A stretch of DNA of 11,349 nt. Origin: JAKLKS01 sp964370855 (GTDB lineage: Bacteria > Planctomycetota > JAJSAM01 > JAKLKS01). The notes beneath the pieces were generated by a model. The model searched no databases. It saw only the letters and a program-made list of their open reading frames with translations, and was not told the DNA's origin. The stretch covers positions 1-11,349 of the forward strand of contig CAYJMF010000134.1 in assembly GCA_964370855.1 (NCBI GenBank). Reading direction: 5' to 3'. This document shows, one piece after another, positions 1 to 5,785 of the stretch (the stretch's first letter is position 1; the number at the start of each line of letters is the position of its first letter). Both the position numbers and the translations under genes were made by a program.

Positions 1-2
1 CC

Positions 3-185
3 CTCTACACAAAACTCCGAGGAGTGAGTTGTCTCACGCATGTTGGCACGGAGGGGACGCGGGAGGAACTGTACCCGGACTCCTACGCCGCCCGGGAGGC
101 CAGGAAGGCCGAGTGGGAGCGCCGGCGGCCGGACGCCGACAAGCTGGAGCAGCTGATGGCGTCACTTGGCCGAAGGGCCGGCTAG
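3..185 (+). CDS. 3' end of an unidentified protein (partial at window edge)
   Basis: Frame 3 is open from the first bases of the window to the TAG at 183-185 and gives about 60 residues. The tail reads like a real protein: an acidic/basic, probably helical stretch with REELYPDSYAAREARKAEWE, then PDADKLEQLMASLGRRAG at the end. The charged heptad-like pattern suggests a helix or coiled coil at the C terminus. The start lies upstream of the window. A GTG at 24-26 is in frame, but the purine-rich run before it abuts it directly, so it is a poor start. The family is not recognisable from this fragment. It lies 245 nt before the next gene on the same strand and is probably part of the same integrated element. 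The alternative is a chance open frame in GC-rich DNA. Confidence 0.5.
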   Translation, partial: LYTKLRGVSCLTHVGTEGTREELYPDSYAAREARKAEWERRRPDADKLEQLMASLGRRAG

Positions 186-430
186 ACCTCAAGGGACCCC
201 TCCAAACCGCCCGCATCAGTCGAAAAGGGCGTTTCCCGCCTCTGTCGTGCGTGGGTAGGTGGGTGCGGGCAGGTCGTTGTCGGACACTGCGACCACGGTC
301 GGTGGCTGTTAGAACGGACGGTGCATTCTCCCGTTGGCAGCATCCCAACAGGCCTGCATTGCGACAACGCCCTCGTCCCCTTAGGCTCTTGCCTGCCGTT
401 TCGACCGTTGCGCGCAGACGGAGGGCCTCA
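186..430. other. Intergenic leader before the 685-residue gene
   Basis: This 245-nt non-coding stretch is less G+C rich to the eye than the flanking genes. The frame of the downstream gene stays open through it, but its translation is rich in Arg and Pro and looks non-coding. A near-palindrome CGACC-AC-GGTCG lies at 290-301 and could be a small operator. No convincing -35/-10 pair was found. A good ribosome binding site closes the region at 420-425. Confidence 0.4.
420..425 (+). promoter_or_regulatory. Shine-Dalgarno GGAGGG that sets the start at 431
   Basis: GGAGGG lies 5 nt before the ATG at 431. The same frame is open further upstream, but no upstream start has such a site, so this decides the start of the 685-residue protein. 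Confidence 0.6.
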
Positions 431-2488
431 ATGTCCACGCAGATCAGGTACAGCCTGACCCCTACCTGGAAGGCCCCCGCCCCCGTCCTCGAGTACCCAG
501 CACCGCCACTGGAGTCCGCCTCTCTCTGGAACCCAGCCATCACAAGCGCCGACTGCATCGTGCTCGGGTTCCCGTGGGGCTCTTGGGACCAGGGTGCCAT
601 TGACTGGGAGCAAGCAGCCCCGGACCAGGTCACTGGCCCCCTCACTGGCCTGCTCTCGTCGTTTGCTCTCTTCGACAGCAACCTCCTGCGTTGGGCCGCG
701 GAGCCCTCCCACACGCTCATCTGCCTCGTCCCTCCACCTCCTCCGGTGCCAGTCGAGGACTTCACACGAGCCGACACCTACACGACCATGGGAACCGACG
801 GGATGCTCCGCCTCCTGGGACGGCGGGTGCGCGTTCTGCTGGGCGAAGAGCTACCTCGATCCCCGGCAGACTTGCGCCCGCCATCCCCGGGGTGGTGGGA
901 CGAACTTGATGCACTTGGTACGGGCGACCGGTTCTATCTCGACGAGCCCCTGCCGAGGGTCCGGAGTCGGAAGGCACCCAACCGTCGGACGACCTCGCAA
1001 GTGAGGATCTCTGGACATGAAGTCCTTGGCGCCCATCCTGACTTCCCGGCGGTGGGGCCTGCGCTCGTTGCACGCATTGGAAGTGCGCCCGTAGTGTTCC
1101 TTCTCGCGAAACACCCGGTAGACGCCGAGGGAGTTGCATCCCTGACCCGGGCAGTCATCGCGCTGCACGAGGATGCCCGGGATCGACAGCGCCCTGTCGA
1201 GCAGAACCTCGGGGCCGCGGACGCCAACGAACCGGTCGAGAAGTCAGGCGCTGCCACCCGGCCGTCGGATCCCATCTACACGGTGGAGACCACCGACACC
1301 CCTTCGCTCCCGGCTGACAACCGCGTCGTCATTCTGGCACTCTCAAGTTCTCGCCGCGGTGGAGATGGCCTTCCTGGAGTGCGCCCCTACGGGTGGCTCC
1401 GCGAGACTACATTGGGCCGGGTCGCGGAGGACCGACCGTGCGTTGTCCTCCTCGCTCCCAGCGCGTCCGATCCACCGGCCAGCCGGCGGAAGGTGCCTCG
1501 TGGCGACGCCCGGGGAGTGACAAACACGGGGGAGTTCGAGCAGGCCCTGACGCGGAAGGACATCTGGGATTGGGTTCAGGGCGGAGCGCGGACCCTCGTC
1601 TGGCTGCTCCCAGGTGCGGTTGATCCCGTGCAACCTGGAGCTGACCATGAGCAGTGCCTCTCCGCCGTGCAGCGGGTGCTCGGCCTGAGTCTTGCCAGAG
1701 GGACGCTGCCGGGCCTGAGGTCGGAGGACTTCGAGCCTTCGGACATTCAGGCTGGAACTTGGTGGAAGGAACTGCAGCCTGTTTGGTCCGACCACTACTT
1801 CGAGATGCCTGTCACCTCAACCGAGGGCTCCCGAGCGCGAAGCGGGGGCACAACGAAAGGCAGCAAGCCCCCGGTTCCCCTGGACGAGGCTCGCCTCCTC
1901 GTTCACCCGCAGGCCGCCCCGAACAAGGGCATGGCCTTGTCCTTGAAGGCAGGAACGGGAAGGGTTGTCTTCCTTTGCGCGAGAGCGCCCACGAACGGCA
2001 TGGAGGTGGCCGCCCTGGGCGCCGGTGCACTGCTCCTTCACTCGACAGTCCACCCGCCTCGCCCCGGCTTCCCCACGCCAGGCGTTGCGTGGAAGTTTCA
2101 TCCGCCGAAAGAAGAGCGGAAGGTGGACCAAGGAGCCACCCTCGTCATCCCGGGAGTGAAGGAGAAACACCCTGAGGAGCGACTCGACCCCGTCGACCTG
2201 AGCCCCGAACAGACTCGCTTCGTAGAACTCCTTTACGAGGCCCGGCCGAAGGTCGTGCCCCACAAGGAAGTCTGGGAGCACACGAAGGGCAAGCACGTGC
2301 CCATCCCGATGGCAACAGGCCGAGGGAGCACCGTCAGCAGGCCGCAGTGGTCCCCCCTCTCCGAGGTCCGCGATAACGTGCTCGTGAAAATGTACAACGC
2401 CGGAGTCGCATCGGCATGGCCGATGGATCACTTCAGGGCCAAAAGGGGTCAGGGCTACTTCCTGAGGATCCCCGGGGAAGCCGAATAG
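431..2488 (+). CDS. Large protein with duplicated alpha/beta unit and C-terminal winged-helix domain; function unknown
   Basis: The product has 685 residues, and I do not recognise the family. Two homologous units are visible, about residues 38-246 and 296-537. Each has a hydrophobic strand ending in Pro (HTLICLVPP at 94-102; RTLVWLLPG at 387-395), a WW-x-EL motif followed by an aromatic-acidic segment (156 and 444), and an [A/V]HP...VVFL[L/C]A[K/R] segment with a hydrophobic helix ending in LH (201-246 and 491-537). A polar linker separates the units at about 250-293. Residues 590-681 (LSPEQTRFVELL ... AKRGQGYFLRIP) resemble the trans_reg_C/OmpR-type winged helix, including the closing G-Q-G-Y wing. 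There is no receiver domain, signal peptide or membrane segment. It may be a DNA-binding regulator or sensor carried as cargo or control gene. The role is inference. Confidence 0.75.
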   Translation: MSTQIRYSLTPTWKAPAPVLEYPAPPLESASLWNPAITSADCIVLGFPWGSWDQGAIDWEQAAPDQVTGPLTGLLSSFALFDSNLLRWAAEPSHTLICLVPPPPPVPVEDFTRADTYTTMGTDGMLRLLGRRVRVLLGEELPRSPADLRPPSPGWWDELDALGTGDRFYLDEPLPRVRSRKAPNRRTTSQVRISGHEVLGAHPDFPAVGPALVARIGSAPVVFLLAKHPVDAEGVASLTRAVIALHEDARDRQRPVEQNLGAADANEPVEKSGAATRPSDPIYTVETTDTPSLPADNRVVILALSSSRRGGDGLPGVRPYGWLRETTLGRVAEDRPCVVLLAPSASDPPASRRKVPRGDARGVTNTGEFEQALTRKDIWDWVQGGARTLVWLLPGAVDPVQPGADHEQCLSAVQRVLGLSLARGTLPGLRSEDFEPSDIQAGTWWKELQPVWSDHYFEMPVTSTEGSRARSGGTTKGSKPPVPLDEARLLVHPQAAPNKGMALSLKAGTGRVVFLCARAPTNGMEVAALGAGALLLHSTVHPPRPGFPTPGVAWKFHPPKEERKVDQGATLVIPGVKEKHPEERLDPVDLSPEQTRFVELLYEARPKVVPHKEVWEHTKGKHVPIPMATGRGSTVSRPQWSPLSEVRDNVLVKMYNAGVASAWPMDHFRAKRGQGYFLRIPGEAE

Positions 2489-2562
2489 CGCCGCCTCTCA
2501 TCGCGGGCGCCACTTCCTTCCCCGCGCCCATCACGTAGTTCCCATGGTTGAGACCTTCCAAG

Positions 2563-2593
2563 TTGGCCAACTCCTTGGCCAAGGCATGGCCAA
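2563..2593 (+). repeat. Three TGGCCAA repeats upstream of the ParB-like gene (candidate iterons/operator)
   Basis: TTGGCCAA occurs at 2563-2570 and 2575-2582, and ATGGCCAA at 2586-2593. The shared TGGCCAA cores are spaced 12 and 11 bp apart, close to one helical turn, and TTGGCCAA is itself a palindrome. They lie about 175 nt before the ParB-like start, in the only sizeable non-coding stretch ahead of the replication/integration operon. This layout fits a binding site for the ParB-like, Rep or HTH proteins. The binding partner is inference. The rest of the leader (2489-2766) shows no convincing gene or promoter. Confidence 0.5.
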
Positions 2594-2754
2594 TCACGAC
2601 CAAGGATGCCCTTCTCGATGTTCGTCACCCTGCGCTCCGTCGTCCTGGCCGGTCTCCCTCGGCGGGACACGGAGGCGCGCTCGGGAGTCATTCGGCCAGC
2701 TCCCCGAGTAATGGGCTCGCCGCCGTGACCGCCACCAGGCGCCCACAGGGCGCA

Positions 2755-2760
2755 GAAGGA
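2755..2760 (+). promoter_or_regulatory. Ribosome binding site GAAGGA for the ParB-like gene
   Basis: GAAGGA lies 6 nt before the ATG at 2767. It supports this start over the longer in-frame opening, whose first 73 codons overlap the TGGCCAA repeats and look non-coding. Confidence 0.5.
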
Positions 2761-2766
2761 TGTGTC

Positions 2767-3687
2767 ATGGCGGAAGAGACGGTCGCGGAAGTGGCGGCGG
2801 AGCAGGCCAGGGTGGCGCCCGCCGAGTTGGTCGGGACGGAGCCGGCGCAGCCGGTGGTGTCCTCGCAGCAGGGACACAGGGGATGGACGAGGAGTCGGGT
2901 GCCGGTGTCCAGCCTCGTCGCCTTCGGCCTCCGGAGCGAGCCGAACAAGGCCAAGCTCGATAAGCTGGCCGAGGCGGAGTGGGACGAGCACGACCCCCTG
3001 CTCGTCATCGAGGAGGATGACGGGAGCCCCAGGGTCGTCGACGGCATCCGGCGCCTCAAGCTGGCGCAGCACAAGGGCATCAAGCAGGTCGAGGTCATCA
3101 ACCTCGGGCGCATCACCGAAGCGGAGGCCCTGACCCTCATCCTGAGGTCCGGCATCACGCACCGGGACCGCCCCGGGCACGAGACCGCGCGTCTCATCGA
3201 GCGGCTCATGAGGGAGAACCCCGAACTCAAGACCCAGGGGGCCGTGGGCACCCACCTGGGCATTTCGAGGAAGACGGTCAACCAGTACATGAAGTTCCTG
3301 AAGGCCTCCAAGAAGGAGAAGGCCTCGGTGAAGGCCGGCAGGCGCTCGATGACGAGCGTCGTCCGGAAGAAGGTCGCCAAGGCTCCGGCCGGTGGGCCCC
3401 CCGCAGCGGGTGACAAGCCGATGCCGGAGAGCGTCCAGGCTCCGACGGCGGTCCAGTCCCTGCTCGCCCAGACCCCGTCAGCGGCGGTGCGGGAGTTGGC
3501 GCATCCCGACTTCGACATCTTCGCGGGCATGGGTGAGGTGGCCGAGGCCAAGGTGTTCCTCGACCAGGTGCTCAAGTCCGCCTCCAGGGCCGACGCCAAC
3601 GGGAAGCGGGAGATCCTCGCGAAGGTCCGCGAGGTGGCCACCACCATCGAGGCGACCCTCGGCGCTGCGGAGGTGGCTCATGTCTAG
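2767..3687 (+). CDS. ParB-like N-terminal domain and HTH protein
   Basis: The product has 306 residues. Residues 45-112 resemble the ParB/Srx (ParB N-terminal) fold: a VPVSSL strand, a LDKLAEAEWDEHDPLLVI helix-strand pair, then VVDGIRRLKLAQHKGIKQVE. The DGIRR segment (92-96) sits where ParB family members carry G-E-R-R. Residues 136-182 form a helical HTH region with a clear recognition helix (GTHLGISRKTVNQYMKFLKA). A Lys/Ala/Pro-rich linker (about 183-225) leads to a helical C terminus (about 240-306) that could dimerise. ParB proteins bind centromere-like sites and aid partition; relatives act as regulators or plasmid copy-control proteins. No ParA ATPase is seen in the window, so a regulatory or replication-helper role is as likely as partition. 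It is the first gene of the operon, and its last 8 nt overlap the next start. Confidence 0.82.
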   Translation: MAEETVAEVAAEQARVAPAELVGTEPAQPVVSSQQGHRGWTRSRVPVSSLVAFGLRSEPNKAKLDKLAEAEWDEHDPLLVIEEDDGSPRVVDGIRRLKLAQHKGIKQVEVINLGRITEAEALTLILRSGITHRDRPGHETARLIERLMRENPELKTQGAVGTHLGISRKTVNQYMKFLKASKKEKASVKAGRRSMTSVVRKKVAKAPAGGPPAAGDKPMPESVQAPTAVQSLLAQTPSAAVRELAHPDFDIFAGMGEVAEAKVFLDQVLKSASRADANGKREILAKVREVATTIEATLGAAEVAHV

Positions 3688-3898
3688 CCCGACTCAGGGC
3701 ATGCCGGAGTCCCGCCTTCACGATGACACCTTCGTCGACACGGTCCGTGCGTCGAGCCGCAACGAGGAGGCCCTTCGGGGCCTCCTCGTCTCTCCCTCTC
3801 ACGAGAGGAGGGTCGCGCCCGCTGGAGAGCCTTCCCGGGCATCTCAGGACGGTGGCGAAGCGTCCTCGTCGGATGACGGTCGGGGAGATGCCCAGTGA
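3680..3898 (+). CDS. Small hypothetical protein (72 aa) between ParB-like and Rep
   Basis: The ATG at 3680 overlaps the ParB-like stop codon by 8 nt and has GGAGG at 3669-3673, 6 nt upstream. The TGA at 3896-3898 overlaps the GTG start of rep in a GTGA. Coupling at both ends is the main argument that it is translated. The 72-residue product is polar, with an N-terminal half that may fold (HDDTFVDTVRASSRNEEALR) and a disordered Ser/Asp/Gly-rich tail. No family is recognised. The coding sequence contains the strong hairpin at 3762-3789, so the frame could matter as much for regulating rep translation (leader peptide or attenuator) as for its product. It may also not be a true gene. Confidence 0.55.
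   Translation: MSSPTQGMPESRLHDDTFVDTVRASSRNEEALRGLLVSPSHERRVAPAGEPSRASQDGGEASSSDDGRGDAQ
3762..3789 (+). promoter_or_regulatory. 12-bp perfect hairpin with C(TTCG)G loop upstream of rep
   Basis: The arms at 3762-3773 (ACGAGGAGGCCC) and 3778-3789 (GGGCCTCCTCGT) pair perfectly around TTCG. As RNA this is the extra-stable C(UUCG)G tetraloop. A second, smaller hairpin follows (CCTCT-cacg-AGAGG, 3795-3808). There is no T tract, so a classical intrinsic terminator is unlikely. Possible roles are an attenuator or translational control element for rep, an mRNA processing/stability element, or part of the double-strand origin used by the Rep protein. The structure is seen directly; its role is inference. 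Confidence 0.6.
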
Positions 3899-4944
3899 CC
3901 TCCCCCGAGACCGTCGCCGGCGCGACTCACGAAACCGTCCTCATCGACTACCTGACGGCGACTCACCCCGACTTGGACCGCCTGAAGAGCCTCCTGCGCA
4001 AGCCGCTGTCGACGGCGGCAAGTCCACCGGGCTACCGGTACGCCATTCGGGACTCCATCGGTGCCGTCGTCGCGTGGGGGATCGAGCCCTTTCGCAACGC
4101 CTGGATCAGCATGCCCGGCAGGGTCCTCGCCGCACGGCGGCTCTGGCACTCCGACTGGAAAGTGCTCCACGCCCTAGTCTCCATGGGGGCCCGCATCACC
4201 CGGCTGGACATCGCGAGGGACACCAACTCCGGCGTGTCCCCTCTGTACCTCGCAACGGCATTTCGGGAAGGGCGGGTGGTGAAGAAGTTTCATGAACTCA
4301 AGCCCCACGGCTGGCCCGACGAGCCCGACTTCACTCTGTACGCGGGGTCTCCCAGGAGCGACTCCCGCCTCAAGGTCTACAACAAGTCCGAGGAGCTTGG
4401 GCTCGCCGTCCCGACCCCCATCTACCGCCACGAGCTCTCCTTCCGGGACGACTTCGCCCACGGGCTGGCCGCCGAGATCGCGGCCACCACTGAGGATCCC
4501 CACGCAGAGGGCGAGGGGGTGATGCCGCACCTGCTCCTCCTCTTCAACCGGGAGTACAACCTCCGGCTCTACGTGACGAAGAAGGTCCCGGACCGGAAAA
4601 ACAAGAACTACGGGCGGGCGGGTATCGACCCCGTGTGGGACGCCTTCATTTCCCAGCGGCTCGAGCGTGTGCGGACCACGGCGGACCTGGAAGTGGAACC
4701 CCGGGTCCGCATGGAACAGGCGCTCGACTGGCTCATCCAGTCGGCGGCACGGGGGCTGGCCCAGCTCCAGAAGGTCGGCGGCCCCGAGGCCGTCGAGTCA
4801 GTCATCAACTCCGGCATCGTGCGCGACCCGCCGCCGGCCTGGGCCTACGCGGCGGCCCGGCCCGAGGAAGCACGGGCCATCGTCCGTGCTCGCCTCGGCC
4901 TGGACCTCGTCGACCTTGGGGAGGTGCCACCATGCCTGGCCTAA
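3895..4944 (+). CDS. Replication initiation factor, Rep_trans family (rolling-circle initiator/relaxase-like)
   Basis: The product has 349 residues. It matches the Rep_trans pattern (PF02486; pT181 RepC, CTX-phi RstA, Tn916 MobT relatives): an N-terminal LIDYLTATHP strand (16-24), the acidic motif TRLDIARDTNSG (102-113, with D105 and D109), TLYAGSPRSDSRLKVYNKSEELG (147-169), then YRHELSF (177-183). In characterised relatives the tyrosine of the Y-N-K motif (here Y162) is thought to be the nicking nucleophile, with the acidic residues binding metal. The expected role is nicking one strand at an origin to start rolling-circle replication of the excised circle, or relaxase action in transfer. 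The start is GTG at 3895, with GGGGAG at 3882-3887, overlapping the preceding stop by 4 nt. The C-terminal helical region (about 245-349) is less conserved. Family call is firm; the exact role (replication versus mobilisation) is not. Confidence 0.85.
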   Translation: MTSPETVAGATHETVLIDYLTATHPDLDRLKSLLRKPLSTAASPPGYRYAIRDSIGAVVAWGIEPFRNAWISMPGRVLAARRLWHSDWKVLHALVSMGARITRLDIARDTNSGVSPLYLATAFREGRVVKKFHELKPHGWPDEPDFTLYAGSPRSDSRLKVYNKSEELGLAVPTPIYRHELSFRDDFAHGLAAEIAATTEDPHAEGEGVMPHLLLLFNREYNLRLYVTKKVPDRKNKNYGRAGIDPVWDAFISQRLERVRTTADLEVEPRVRMEQALDWLIQSAARGLAQLQKVGGPEAVESVINSGIVRDPPPAWAYAAARPEEARAIVRARLGLDLVDLGEVPPCLA

Positions 4945-5201
4945 CCAGTAGGGTGCCAGTAGTCAGCAGGAGCGAGGCCCACTCCCAGGGCAAGGGGAGT
5001 GGCGCCGAGCGAGGTGACCGTGCTGGACATGGCAGGGTGCAGGACCAGGAGGTCTGCAACTGCAGCCTCTCAAGGGGCCCAGTTCCCTCGGGTAACCGTG
5101 CAGGTCCTGGCCATGGAGGTCTGGACCTGCCTCGTGAGGACCAGGAACTCGTCCGGGCCCTCGCTCTCTCCCAGGACCTTCTCTTCGAGGTACTCGCATG
5201 A
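4932..5201 (+). CDS. Small hypothetical protein (89 aa) between Rep and the first HTH protein
   Basis: The ATG at 4932 lies inside the end of rep (13-nt overlap) and has a strong GGGGAGG at 4918-4924, 7 nt upstream. The stop TGA (5199-5201) overlaps the next ATG in an ATGA. The 89-residue product is Gly/Ser/Arg-rich and probably disordered for most of its length, ending in a short amphipathic helix (REDQELVRALALSQDLLFEV). No family is recognised. The central part of the gene is dense in CAGGACC/GGACCTG-like words and an inverted repeat (5101-5129), so the DNA may also carry protein-binding sites. Position and coupling support translation; residue composition is weak support, so a purely linking or regulatory frame is possible. 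Confidence 0.5.
   Translation: MPGLTSRVPVVSRSEAHSQGKGSGAERGDRAGHGRVQDQEVCNCSLSRGPVPSGNRAGPGHGGLDLPREDQELVRALALSQDLLFEVLA
5101..5129. repeat. Inverted repeat CAGGTCC ... GGACCTG
   Basis: CAGGTCC at 5101-5107 is mirrored by GGACCTG at 5123-5129 around a 15-nt spacer. The neighbourhood holds further CAGGACC words (about 5039, 5172, 5287, 5332 and 5435), and the 10-mer CAGGACCTTC occurs at 5172 and 5287. This could be a binding region for the adjacent HTH proteins or simply codon bias. Confidence 0.3.
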
Positions 5202-5434
5202 CCACTACCCCGTTCGACAACCTCTTCCCTTTCGGAACCGAGTTCATGTCCCTGCGCCGCGCCGCAGAGGTCTTCGGCGTCGACGTCAGGACCTTCAGGC
5301 GGTGGGTCCGGAGCGGCCGCATCAGGGCCTGCAGGACCTCGCCCCGGGGCTCGGGGCGGGTGTTCTTCGAGAAGGCCGAGCTCATCCGGCTCTGGGAGAG
5401 CATGAGGCAGCCTCCTCCGGGCGCCGGTGTGTAG
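5198..5434 (+). CDS. Small HTH protein, excisionase/MerR-like DNA-binding domain (HTH_17 type)
   Basis: The product has 78 residues and is almost wholly one winged helix-turn-helix unit. Residues 18-37 (SLRRAAEVFGVDVRTFRRWV) give the HTH, followed by RSGRIRACRTSP, a basic wing (RGSGRVFF) and a closing helix (EKAELIRLWESM). This is the layout of excisionase and MerR-type DNA-binding proteins. Such proteins bend DNA at attachment sites to direct excision, or repress early element promoters. GAGG at 5187-5190 lies 7 nt before the ATG, which overlaps the previous stop in an ATGA. The next gene is a second protein of the same fold, so one of the two is probably the recombination directionality factor and the other a repressor or partner. 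Which is which cannot be told. Confidence 0.75.
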   Translation: MTTTPFDNLFPFGTEFMSLRRAAEVFGVDVRTFRRWVRSGRIRACRTSPRGSGRVFFEKAELIRLWESMRQPPPGAGV

Positions 5435-5443
5435 CAGGACCCC

Positions 5444-5785
5444 ATGAAGCTCCCCGACCTTCCGAACCGGCTGCACGAGCTCCTGGGGGAACCTATGGTC
5501 CTCGTGCCCGAGGTGGCGGGGGTCCTACGGGTCCACAAGAGCACCATCTACAGGTGGATCGACGAGGGCATCCTGCCGGCCTTCGAGGTCGACGGAGTGG
5601 TACGGCTGCTAGTACGGGACGTGAAGGCCTTTATCGAAGCCCATACCCGGGCAAATGCCAAGAAGGGCAGACAGGCGGTCCAGTTCGACCGCGTGGCGGA
5701 GACGGCGCCCCCAATGGGGAAGAGCGCAGGGCATGCCGACGGGTGGAGGCCTCCGCCACCTGATCGTGGAGGTTCAACATCATGA
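5444..5785 (+). CDS. Excisionase-family DNA-binding protein (HTH_17), likely Xis
   Basis: The product has 113 residues. Residues 20-65 form the HTH_17/excisionase signature: VPEVAGVLRVHKSTIYRWID, then EGILPAFEVDGVVRLLVRDV, with a final helix KAFIEAH. The pattern of a strand, HTH, R-W, G-x-[L/I]-x-A and a wing with basic residues is typical of excisionases encoded just before tyrosine integrases. The C-terminal 45 residues (Arg/Pro/Gly-rich) look disordered. The stop TGA at 5783-5785 overlaps the integrase ATG (ATGA). It starts 9 nt after the preceding HTH gene with only a weak CAGGA site 4 nt from the ATG, so it probably depends on coupling. Expected role: directing the integrase toward excision. 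A transcriptional regulator remains possible. Confidence 0.75.
   Translation: MKLPDLPNRLHELLGEPMVLVPEVAGVLRVHKSTIYRWIDEGILPAFEVDGVVRLLVRDVKAFIEAHTRANAKKGRQAVQFDRVAETAPPMGKSAGHADGWRPPPPDRGGSTS

Noticed and set aside
34..777. Open frame of 247 codons on - over the left leader
   Set aside because: Composition is Arg/Pro/Ser-rich with no family resemblance, and it overlaps a better-supported + gene with a good ribosome binding site.
2544..2711. 55-codon frame (MVETFQVGQLLGQGMAN...) over the TGGCCAA repeats
   Set aside because: No ribosome binding site, and the tail is Ser/Pro/Cys/Arg-rich; the repeated residues merely reflect the DNA repeats.
2455..3647. Antisense frames opposite the ParB-like gene
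   Set aside because: They are shadows of the + gene, without recognisable domains or start signals.
3723..4295. Alternative + frame overlapping the 72-residue gene and rep
   Set aside because: Arg/Pro-rich translation overlapping the well-supported Rep frame.
1..5781. Second copy of the tRNA-Pro 3' end (far attachment site)
   Set aside because: Looked for the T-arm/acceptor sequence around GGATTTGAACCTGCGA and found no copy left of the integrase, so the far end is outside the window.
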